Assembly: GCA_001931535.1 (NCBI GenBank) | Contig: CP016211.1 | Span: 9,037,703 to 9,101,702, forward strand | Direction: 5' to 3' | Length of the DNA: 64,000 nt | Source: Minicystis rosea | Lineage (GTDB): Bacteria; Myxococcota_A; Polyangia; Polyangiales; Polyangiaceae | Shown: positions 57,664 to 64,000 of the stretch, piece after piece | Numbering within the stretch: the stretch's first letter is position 1 | Layout of the letters: every line of letters starts with the position of its first letter | Made by a program: the position numbers and the translations under genes | Notes under the pieces: model-generated | Seen by the model: only the letters and a program-made list of their open reading frames with translations | Databases searched by the model: none | What the model was told of the DNA's origin: nothing

Positions 57664-58551
57664 TCAGACGAGCGGCGCCGGCTCCATGTCCGCGGGCCGT
57701 TCTGCAAGCTCCGCGTCGGTGATTCGCGCGTAGATTTCGATGAGGTTGTCGTCGGGATCCTTCAGCCACAGCTCGTGCAGCGGCGTCCCGCGCCACGTCG
57801 TTCGCGGCGGCTTCTCGACGTTCCATCCTGCGGCAACAGCCTGCCGATAGGCCGCGATCACGGCGGACTTGTCGGCGACGGCGATGCCGAGGTGGTAGAG
57901 CGTGTCGCGGTGCAGCTCCTTGCCGTCGGAGACCAGGAGCACGAAGTTGGTGTGCAGGTCCGGGCGGACGAAGGTCACATAGCGGTGCGTCCAGTCCTTT
58001 GGTGTGACCCCGAAGAGCCAGGCGTAGAACCGCGCACTCTGAGCGATGTCCCGCACACGCACGCTCGCGTGGAGCTCGAGAGGCACCGGACCCTCAGGCA
58101 CGTCGCGGAGCGCGTCGAGCACGGCCAGGCGAGCGCGGATCTGGTCGCGCGCCGTGCGGAATCGCGCGAGCAGCTCCTCGCGTGCGAGCGCCGGATCGTC
58201 GCTCGCCGGATCGGCGATGGCCCAGCTCATCCGCTGCACCTGGCCGAGGAAGACGGGGCAGACCTCCTCCGCGCAGAGGGTGATCACGGTGTCGACCGTC
58301 GCCGGATCGATGGTGTCGACCGACTTGGATGTGTGCCCCGTGATGTCGATCCCGATCTCGGCCATCACCTCGATGGCGTACGGGTTCACGCGCGAAGGGC
58401 GGGAGCCGGCGCTCTGGACGCGCACCGCTTCGCCGAACAGGGCGCGGGCGAGCCCCTCGGCCATCTGGCTCCGGGCGGAGTTCGCGACGCACAGGAAGAG
58501 GATGCTCTTCGGAGGCACAGGCACGGCGGTCTCCTTTCGCAGGGTGGTCAT
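57664..58551 (-). CDS. ArsC arsenate reductase fused to an ArsI-like VOC domain
   Basis: A 295-aa protein from ATG 58551, coupled to acr3 by an ATGA overlap. Residues 15-140 are a low-molecular-weight-phosphatase ArsC: CVANSAR loop (Cys21) and the Cys93/Cys98 pair in TLCAEEVC, as in thioredoxin-coupled arsenate reductases. Residues 158-282 are a glyoxalase/VOC domain like ArsI/CadI, with metal ligands His161, His220 and Glu272. The vicinal Cys pair that binds the arsenical in characterised ArsI enzymes is absent; the segment reads RTTWRGTPLHELWL. The C-As lyase role is thus doubtful. Confidence 0.85.
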   Translation of the reverse strand: MTTLRKETAVPVPPKSILFLCVANSARSQMAEGLARALFGEAVRVQSAGSRPSRVNPYAIEVMAEIGIDITGHTSKSVDTIDPATVDTVITLCAEEVCPVFLGQVQRMSWAIADPASDDPALAREELLARFRTARDQIRARLAVLDALRDVPEGPVPLELHASVRVRDIAQSARFYAWLFGVTPKDWTHRYVTFVRPDLHTNFVLLVSDGKELHRDTLYHLGIAVADKSAVIAAYRQAVAAGWNVEKPPRTTWRGTPLHELWLKDPDDNLIEIYARITDAELAERPADMEPAPLV

Positions 58552-59660
58552 GTCGACGTCTCCGCCTCGGGGGCGCGGCACGCTGCGGGACCGACATCGA
58601 TGGGCGTGCTCGGGAAATAACGTCGTTGGATCCAGAGCGAGACGTTCACCAGGCCGATGAGCACGGGCACCTCGACGAGCGGACCGATGACCGCAGCGAA
58701 CGCCGCGCCGTGGTTGATGCCGAAGGTCGCGACGGCGACAGCGATCGCGAGCTCGAAGTTGTTCGACGCTGCGGTGAACGACAGCGTGGCTGACTCAGGG
58801 TACGAGGCCCCCACCTTCCGGCTCATGAAGAACGAGAGCAGGAACATCAGGGCGAAGTAGATGAGCAGGGGCACCGCGATGCGCGCGACGTCGAGGGGCA
58901 GCTCCACGATCGCTTTGCCCTTGAGCGAGAACATCACGACGATCGTGAATAGCAGCGCCACGAGCGTGAGCGGCCCGATCCTCGGGACGAAGTGCTCCTG
59001 ATACCAAGCCGCGCCTCTGGCTCGCACCATTACGAAGCGGGTCAGGAAGCCGGCGACGCAGGGGATGCCGAGGTAGATGGCGACGCTCTGCGCGATCTCG
59101 CCGATGGTGATGTTGACCACGGCTCCGTGCAGGCCGAGCCATCCGGGCAGCAGGGTGGCGAAGAACCAGGCGTAGACCGAGAAGAAGAGCACCTGGAAGA
59201 GCGAGTTGAACGCGACGAGGCCCGCGCAATACTCGGGATCGCCCTTCGCCAGATCGTTCCACACGAGCACCATGGCGATGCAGCGCGCGAGGCCGATGAG
59301 GATCAGACCGACCATGTATTCAGGCCGATCGCGGAGGAAGATCACCGCGAGACCGAACATGAGCAGTGGGCCGATGATCCAGTTCTGTACGAGCGACAGC
59401 GTGAGGACCTTCCGGTTGCGGAAGACTCGGCCGATCTCCTCGTAGCGGACCTTCGCCAGCGGCGGGTACATCATGAGGATCAGACCGACGGCGATGGGAA
59501 TCGAGGTCGTCCCCACGCTCATTTTGTTGAGCATCGGCACGACGCCGGGCACGGCCCAGCCCAGGCCAACGCCGATCGCCATGGCGAGGAAGATCCAGAG
59601 CGTGAGGTAGCGATCGAGGAACGACAGCTTGCGGGTAATACCGTTCGATGCGGTGCTCAT
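58548..59660 (-). CDS. acr3: ACR3 family arsenite efflux transporter
   Basis: A 370-aa protein from ATG 59660 with about ten membrane helices. LIGLARCIAMVLVWNDLAKG contains the conserved Cys127 of helix 4, and AASNNFELAIAVAVATFG is the helix-9 signature with its Glu. It exports As(III) using the proton gradient. Its stop overlaps the arsC fusion start by four bases. Confidence 0.96.
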   Translation of the reverse strand: MSTASNGITRKLSFLDRYLTLWIFLAMAIGVGLGWAVPGVVPMLNKMSVGTTSIPIAVGLILMMYPPLAKVRYEEIGRVFRNRKVLTLSLVQNWIIGPLLMFGLAVIFLRDRPEYMVGLILIGLARCIAMVLVWNDLAKGDPEYCAGLVAFNSLFQVLFFSVYAWFFATLLPGWLGLHGAVVNITIGEIAQSVAIYLGIPCVAGFLTRFVMVRARGAAWYQEHFVPRIGPLTLVALLFTIVVMFSLKGKAIVELPLDVARIAVPLLIYFALMFLLSFFMSRKVGASYPESATLSFTAASNNFELAIAVAVATFGINHGAAFAAVIGPLVEVPVLIGLVNVSLWIQRRYFPSTPIDVGPAACRAPEAETST

Positions 59661-59721
59661 GCGGGCTCCATCGAGGATCTGGGACGCAGACGGCGTCGTC
59701 GCCGCCTCGTCGCGAGGAGGG

Positions 59722-60576
59722 TCAGCCAGCGATGGGTTTCGTCGCCCGAATGAACGCGCTCATCACGGCACCATCGAGCGCCGCGAGCGCTGTCTCCACG
59801 TCACCCCCGCAGCACGACGATGACGACGCCATCTCGCGCGCGTCTTCGCGGTCGTAGATGCGCGTGGGCTCCACGTCGATCGCCGTGAAACCGGCCGTCG
59901 CGAGCTTCGCCTTGTACTCGCCTTCGAGCAGCGCGCCCGCGATGCAGCCCGTCCACAGCTCCATGTCCTTGCGCACCGGTTCGGGCAGCTCGCGGCGGAT
60001 CACGACGTCGGAGACGGCGAAACGCCCGCCCGGCTTGAGCACGCGGAACGCCTCGCGGAGCACCTGATCCTTGTCGCCCGACAGGTTGATGACGCAGTTC
60101 GAGATGATCACGTCGACCGACGCGTTCGGCAGCGGGATCGCCTCGATGGTGCCCTGGAGGAACTCGACGTTCGTGACGCGCGCCTTCTTCTGGTTCTCAC
60201 GCGCGAGCGCGAGCATCTCCGGCGTCATGTCGAGCCCGTAAGCCTTGCCCGTCGGCCCGACGCGCCCAGCCGAAAGCAGCACGTCGATGCCGCCGCCCGA
60301 GCCGAGATCGAGCACGATCTCGCCCGCGCGCAGCTCCGCGAGCGCTGTCGGGTTGCCGCACCCGAACGAGGCTGCAAGCGCGTCCGCCGGGACGGCAGCT
60401 GCCTCGTCCGCGGAGTAGAGGTCGCGCGTGATCGGATCCGTCCCCTCGAGGCCCGAAGCGGGCGGCGTCGGTCCGCACCCTCCACCGCAGCACGAAGGCT
60501 TCGAGCCCTTAACGACGGCCTTCGCCGCTTGCCCGTACCGCTCCTTCACGACCTCGCGGATGTCCTCGTTCGCCAT
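59722..60576 (-). CDS. arsM: Arsenite S-adenosylmethionine methyltransferase (first copy)
   Basis: A 284-aa protein from ATG 60576, eight bases after GGAG. Motif I IVLDLGSGGGIDVLLSAG; Cys73, Cys161 and Cys211 in FGCGNPTAL, SNCVINLSGDK and TGCIAGALLEG. The N-terminus has CC and CGGGCG, and the C-terminal part SSSSCCGGD. It is a paralogue, not a recent duplicate, of the 56728-57573 gene. A palindrome at 60592-60607 lies just upstream. Confidence 0.94.
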   Translation of the reverse strand: MANEDIREVVKERYGQAAKAVVKGSKPSCCGGGCGPTPPASGLEGTDPITRDLYSADEAAAVPADALAASFGCGNPTALAELRAGEIVLDLGSGGGIDVLLSAGRVGPTGKAYGLDMTPEMLALARENQKKARVTNVEFLQGTIEAIPLPNASVDVIISNCVINLSGDKDQVLREAFRVLKPGGRFAVSDVVIRRELPEPVRKDMELWTGCIAGALLEGEYKAKLATAGFTAIDVEPTRIYDREDAREMASSSSCCGGDVETALAALDGAVMSAFIRATKPIAG

Positions 60577-60591
60577 TGTGAGCTCTCCTGA

Positions 60592-60607
60592 ATCGAAAAA
60601 TTTCGAT
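60592..60607. promoter_or_regulatory. Palindrome upstream of arsM, likely ArsR-type operator
   Basis: ATCGAAA-AA-TTTCGAT is a perfect 7-bp inverted repeat that spans the region just before the arsM ribosome site. ATCGAAA-type inverted repeats occur in known ars operators. A terminator is less likely because the arms are AT-rich and short. Confidence 0.55.
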
Positions 60608-60625
60608 GTATTCGACAAAAAAAAC

Positions 60626-60976
60626 TCACGCGCCAAGGAGCGCGTGGAACTCTGGCAAGAGCCGCAGCGTGTTCTTGTCGAGCGCGTAGTAGACCCACGT
60701 CCCGCGTCGCTCGGAGGTGACGAGCCCAGCCTCACGCAGGAGCTTGAGGTGATGCGAGATGGTCGGCTGCGAGAGCTCGAAGTGGCTCTCGATGTCGCAC
60801 ACGCAGAGCTCGGTTCCTGCACTTGCAAGCAGGCCGAGCATCTCCAGGCGGGTCTCGTCGCCAAGGGCCTTGAAGAGGCGCACGTACGGCTTCGTAGCGC
60901 GCGGGTGGAGCTTCGCGCGCGGCGTGCAGCACGACGCGTCTGCCGGCTCGATCACCTTGGGCAACGCCTTGGCCAT
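60626..60976 (-). CDS. arsR: ArsR family metalloregulator
   Basis: A 116-aa protein; ATG 60976 was chosen because an upstream start would overlap the operator. Winged helix LSQPTISHHLKLLREAGLV; sensor motif ELCVCDI with Cys58 and Cys60. A further Cys pair, ASCCTPR (15-21), precedes the domain. As(III) binding releases it from DNA and derepresses the operon. Confidence 0.95.
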   Translation of the reverse strand: MAKALPKVIEPADASCCTPRAKLHPRATKPYVRLFKALGDETRLEMLGLLASAGTELCVCDIESHFELSQPTISHHLKLLREAGLVTSERRGTWVYYALDKNTLRLLPEFHALLGA

Positions 60977-61000
60977 CTCGGGACCGGAGGGTACCTTTGC

Positions 61001-61016
61001 ATTGAAGAATGTCAAT
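61001..61016 (-). promoter_or_regulatory. arsR operator overlapping a -35 box
   Basis: ATTGA-N6-TCAAT inverted repeat about 25 bases upstream of the arsR start. On the - strand it contains TTGACA (61010-61015), so a bound regulator would block promoter access. The -10 box is not clear. Confidence 0.65.
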
Positions 61017-61164
61017 ACAGCGCCTTGCCTTCCGCCACGTGGATGGTCTGGCATCGCTCCCGTCCGCAGGCAGGCCCGACGACAGCGAGAGGGAGCGTGT
61101 GGGCTCGGGGCGGGTCACCTCGCGGATTGCACGCTCCACGTGGCGGCAGCGAGGATCACGCTGT

Positions 61165-61232
61165 TCAGGCGGTTCCTTTCGCTGCGGCTTCGGCAACGAG
61201 CTTTGCCGCAGCCTCTTTCCGTTCGCTGTACC
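61165..61232 (-). pseudogene. arsH: arsH C-terminal fragment separated by IS66
   Basis: Reads YSERKEAAAKLVAEAAAKG to a stop at 61165-61167, continuing exactly from the RYS codons at 63659-63667 on the other side of the transposon. Confidence 0.9.
61225..61232. repeat. IS66 target-site duplication, left
   Basis: GCTGTACC, identical to 63659-63666. Eight bases is the IS66 family length. Confidence 0.92.
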
Positions 61233-61309
61233 GTAATACCCCGCGCCGCCCCGTCGTGACGTAGCCCTCGATTGCCCATCTCCTCGCGCGTGCGCGTGAG
61301 GAGGCGATG

Positions 61310-61669
61310 ATGACGAAGACGGTTGAGGAGATTCGGGCTGCGCTGGTGCGGAGCGATGTCGGGTTCGGCCGACCTTATTCGGAGGCCACGCGACAAGCGG
61401 TGCTCGAGCTCGTCGAGCAGCGGTGTCGCGAAGGCGTCGGGCTGTCGAGGGTCGCCAAAGAGCTCGGCGTGAGTGCAACCACGCTGCGCAAGTGGAGACA
61501 AAACGAGAGAGGCACGCCCGCGCCGCGCGCCGCTGCGACGTTCCGCGCGGTCGAGGTGGTCGCGAGGCCGGTGGTCGCGTCGTCGCTCGTCGTGCATGGC
61601 CCTGCGGGGCTCAGGATCGAGGGCGCCACGATGGCGGACATCGCCGAGCTTGTGCGGAGGCTCGCGTGA
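61310..61669 (+). CDS. tnpA: IS66 accessory protein TnpA
   Basis: A 119-aa protein from ATG 61310, five bases after GAGGAGG (ATG 61307 is too close). Helix-turn-helix: RCREGVGLSRVAKELGVSATTLRKWR. Its stop overlaps the tnpB start as GTGA. Confidence 0.88.
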   Translation: MTKTVEEIRAALVRSDVGFGRPYSEATRQAVLELVEQRCREGVGLSRVAKELGVSATTLRKWRQNERGTPAPRAAATFRAVEVVARPVVASSLVVHGPAGLRIEGATMADIAELVRRLA

Positions 61670-62043
61670 TCGGGTTGCCGCGCGCGGTGCGGATCTGGGT
61701 GCATCGCGAGCCGGTCGACATGCGCAAGTCGTTCGACACGCTCGCGGCGGTGGTGCGCGCAGCGATGAACACGGACGTGCTCGACGGCGGCGTCTTCGTG
61801 TTCGTGGGACGACGGCGTCGCACCGCGAAAGTGCTCTTCTGGGATGGCACAGGCCACGTCGTCCTCGCCAAGCGATTGAGCCAAGGCCGCTTCGTCGCGC
61901 CGTGGCAGCGCCCCGGTGACGGACCGCTCTCGTGGACGATGAGCGAGCTGGGCCTGTTCCTCGAAGGCAGCGAGCTCGTCGGACGCGTCGTGCTCAGCCC
62001 GCCGCCGTGGCGCGCAGAAGAACAGCGCGTCGTCTTTCGCTGA
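61666..62043 (+). CDS. tnpB: IS66 accessory protein TnpB
   Basis: A 125-aa protein from GTG 61666. It shows the family core VDMRKSFDTLAAVVR, FVFVGRRRRTAKVLFWDGTG and LSQGRFVAPW. Required for transposition in characterised IS66 members, mechanism unclear. Confidence 0.93.
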   Translation: MIGLPRAVRIWVHREPVDMRKSFDTLAAVVRAAMNTDVLDGGVFVFVGRRRRTAKVLFWDGTGHVVLAKRLSQGRFVAPWQRPGDGPLSWTMSELGLFLEGSELVGRVVLSPPPWRAEEQRVVFR

Positions 62044-62094
62044 AACCATCTCACACGTCTGAGCCATTCGGCGCGGGCTCGGCGTCCAAGGGAC

Positions 62095-63588
62095 GTGACC
62101 GACGCCGACCGCATTGCGCACGAGAAGGACCTCGAGCGACTGCGCACGATGGCGATGTCGCTGCTCCGCGAGTACGAGCGGCTGGTCGAAAGGCTCCTCA
62201 CGCTGCAGAAGAAGGTGGCCACGACGACGGGCGAGGCTGCGGTACAACTGCGTCTGGAGATCGGCGCGCTCCAGAAAGAGATCGAGGCGAACCGCGCACG
62301 CATCTTCCATCACCAGAGCGAGAAACGCGCCGCCGGTGACAAGCCCTCCACCGACAAGCCGCCGCAGAAGGGCCACGGCCCGCGCGAGCAACCGAAGCTG
62401 CCCATCGAAGACGTCGTCCACGATCTCGATGACGCCGACAAGACCTGCCCGAGCTGCGGTGGTGCGCTCGAAGCGTGGGAGGGGCAGTACGAAGAGAGCG
62501 AGGAGATCGACGTCGTCGAGCGGCGCTACCTCATCAAGCGCCATCGGCGCCAGAAGTACCGCTGCCGCTGCGGCGGTTGCATCGAGACGGCGCCGACGCC
62601 GCGCCGCTTGATCGAGGGCGGGCGCTATTCGGTCGGCTTCGCGAGCGTGGTCGCCATCGACAAGTATCTCGATCACATGCCGCTCGAGCGACAGGTGCGC
62701 GCGATGGCGCGTGCGGGGCTCGTCGTCGAGGCCCAGACGCTCTTCGATCAGCTCTGGGGCCTTCACCAGCTCCTGCTGCCGGCCTACGTGCGACTCGGGA
62801 TGGTGCAGCACGCCCAGAAGCTGCTCTTCGCGGACGAGACGCCGTGGCCGCTGCATGACAAGAAGGGCGGGCATGCAGCAGCGTCGAAGTGGCATATCTG
62901 GACGCTCGTCTCCGACGTGGGCGTCTATTACGAGATCCACGGCGGCCGTGACAGCGAGGCTGCCGAGGAGCTGCTCGCGGGCTTCGACGGCTACGTGATG
63001 TGCGACGGCTACAAGGCCTATGACGCGCTCGCCAAGAAGTACCCGGCGCTCAAGCTCGTGCAGTGTTGGGTGCACGCGCGGCGCAACTTCGTTGAATGCG
63101 AGCAGGCTTTCCCGAACGAGAGTGGCTGGATGCTCGAACGGATCGGCAAGCTGTACGCGATCGAGTCGCGCGCCGGCGACGATCTGGAACAGCGCAGGAA
63201 GTTGCGACGGGACGAATCGCGTGCGGTGCTGGCGGAGATCCAGCAATGGATCCTGGAGCAGCAGAGTCCTCCGGGAACGCGGCTGTACGAGGCGATTCGC
63301 TATCTGACGAATCGCTGGAGTCTGCTCTGCCGCTTCGTAGACGACCCCACGCTGCCGCTGGACAACAATCCCGCCGAGCGCGCGTTGCGCGGCCCTGTCG
63401 TGGGCCGGAAAAATCACTACGGCTCCCGCTCGCTCCGCGGCACGCAGGTGGCGGCGTTGTTCTATTCGTTGCTCGAGAGCGCGAAGCTCGTGGGCGTCGA
63501 TCCTGCGGAGTATCTGCGGCGTGCCGTTGCGGCCGCGTTTGCGGGCGAAGAGGTGCCGCTGCCGCACGAGCTCGCGGCGGCGAGCTGA
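62095..63588 (+). CDS. tnpC: IS66 transposase TnpC
   Basis: A 497-aa protein from GTG 62095. N-terminal coiled coil (ERLRTMAMSLLREYERLVER), zinc-binding part with CPSCGG and RCRCGGC, DDE residues Asp247 (ADETPW), Asp304 (CDGYKAYD) and Glu428 (NNPAERALR), and a C-terminal IS66 domain. It is full length and unbroken, so the element may be active. Confidence 0.95.
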   Translation: MTDADRIAHEKDLERLRTMAMSLLREYERLVERLLTLQKKVATTTGEAAVQLRLEIGALQKEIEANRARIFHHQSEKRAAGDKPSTDKPPQKGHGPREQPKLPIEDVVHDLDDADKTCPSCGGALEAWEGQYEESEEIDVVERRYLIKRHRRQKYRCRCGGCIETAPTPRRLIEGGRYSVGFASVVAIDKYLDHMPLERQVRAMARAGLVVEAQTLFDQLWGLHQLLLPAYVRLGMVQHAQKLLFADETPWPLHDKKGGHAAASKWHIWTLVSDVGVYYEIHGGRDSEAAEELLAGFDGYVMCDGYKAYDALAKKYPALKLVQCWVHARRNFVECEQAFPNESGWMLERIGKLYAIESRAGDDLEQRRKLRRDESRAVLAEIQQWILEQQSPPGTRLYEAIRYLTNRWSLLCRFVDDPTLPLDNNPAERALRGPVVGRKNHYGSRSLRGTQVAALFYSLLESAKLVGVDPAEYLRRAVAAAFAGEEVPLPHELAAAS

Positions 63589-63658
63589 CGACGGCTGTGC
63601 TGCGGCCAGCAACCACGGAGCGAGGTGGTTGTCACGACGGGGGACGGCGGGGACTTAC

Positions 63659-63666
63659 GCTGTACC
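63659..63666. repeat. IS66 target-site duplication, right
   Basis: GCTGTACC, matching 61225-61232. Confidence 0.92.
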
Positions 63667-64000
63667 GGTCCGTCAGGTAGTCGACGTGATCCCGCAGCAG
63701 CAGAGTGAAGCGGTAGAGCTCCTCCATCACATCGACGACTCGATCCCGATAGGGCGAGTCCTTCATGCGGCCGTCATCCTCGAACTGTTCGTACGCTTTG
63801 GCGACCGATGACTGATTCGGGATCGTGAACATCCGCATCCACCGGCCCAGGAGGCGAAGGGTGTTCACGGCATTGAACGACTGCGAGCCGCCGCACACCT
63901 GCATCACGGCCAGAGTGCGGCCCTGCGTCGGGCGAACGGCGCCGACGTTCAGCGGGATCCAGTCGATCTGATTCTTCATCACTCCGGTGATCGCCCCATG
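63659..64000 (-). pseudogene. arsH: arsH, central part (5' end beyond window), disrupted by IS66
   Basis: Reads GAITGVMKNQIDWIPLNVGA, then VMQVCGGSQSFNAVNTLRLL, GRWMRMFTIPNQSS and VDYLTDRYS, the conserved body of ArsH, an NADPH-dependent flavoprotein that oxidises trivalent organoarsenicals. At the transposon edge the frame runs into eight foreign residues before a stop (63632). About 22 native residues are lost, so some activity may remain. The promoter lies outside the window. Confidence 0.92.

Larger units (their letters stand above)
61233..63658 (+). mobile_element. Complete IS66 family element (2426 bp)
   Basis: The terminal inverted repeats, 61233-61260 and 63631-63658, match at 22 of 28 positions; both start GTAA inward and share CCCCGTCGTGAC at the inner end. 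tnpA, tnpB and tnpC are intact, and 8-bp direct repeats flank the element. Its TnpC differs clearly from the remnants at 42.6-50.6 kb, so it is a separate arrival. It interrupts arsH. Confidence 0.95.

Noticed and set aside
61375..63612. 745-aa - strand frame across the IS66 element
   Set aside because: Antisense of tnpA, tnpB and tnpC, all of which are clearly coding.

Overview
The window is very GC-rich, densely coded DNA that looks like a chromosome segment of a large-genome myxobacterium (Polyangiales or a close relative). The indicators are many lipoproteins with Cys-rich or low-complexity tails, a MopE-like DEDCDG motif next to beta-propeller repeats, an ECF sigma factor fused to a membrane domain, a Ser/Thr kinase of the myxobacterial type and much lineage-specific duplication. 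The taxonomic call is inference; no rRNA or tRNA gene was found.

Layout. 1-6.2 kb: three small secreted proteins (Gly-rich, Gln-repeat and Lys-rich), a frameshifted di-heme cytochrome c peroxidase and a transglutaminase-elicitor-type lipoprotein. 6.6-12.1 kb: VanW-domain protein, a 41-aa membrane protein, an uncharacterised 527-aa protein and a bestrophin-type channel. 12.2-17.0 kb: a 198-bp tandem repeat and a CusA/CusB-type metal efflux pair. 17.1-19.0 kb: a prokaryotic pentameric ligand-gated ion channel with an accessory protein. 19.6-24.4 kb: beta-barrel protein, CadD-type transporter, Cys-rich lipoprotein and beta-propeller lipoprotein. 24.5-27.2 kb: a tight operon in which three genes share a new-looking ten-Cys module, one of them a thioredoxin-like lipoprotein. 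27.5-31.5 kb: histidine kinase, ECF sigma fusion and a frameshifted exported protein. 31.5-34.3 kb: a palindrome array with a 273-aa orphan protein, a copy of the Cys-rich lipoprotein and a 168-nt hairpin. 34.3-40.7 kb: His-tailed lipoprotein, a four-gene operon of two membrane-fused spermidine-synthase-like proteins each followed by a small HENNGF-motif membrane protein, and a Ser/Thr kinase. 40.9-52.4 kb: a scrambled zone with a beta-propeller pseudogene, IS66 remnants in direct repeat, SDR/LysR, lactonase, LysR, enoyl-CoA hydratase and the second copy of the palindrome array plus 273-aa gene. 52.4-64 kb: an arsenic island read right to left (arsH, arsR, arsM, acr3, an arsC-arsI fusion, a second arsM, a SigZ-type sigma factor), continuing into paralogous membrane proteins and a TauD-type dioxygenase. 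arsH is split by an intact IS66 element with 8-bp target duplications.

How the genes may work together. The arsenic genes form a coherent set: sensing (ArsR), arsenate reduction, arsenite export, methylation and organoarsenical handling, with a sigma factor translationally coupled to one arsM. At the left end, Gln-rich and Lys-rich secreted proteins lie beside a secreted transglutaminase homologue, which suggests, but does not prove, an extracellular cross-linking system. The 24.5-27.2 kb operon and the 35.4-39.3 kb operon have no function I can name and are the best candidates for undescribed systems, together with the duplicated palindrome arrays.
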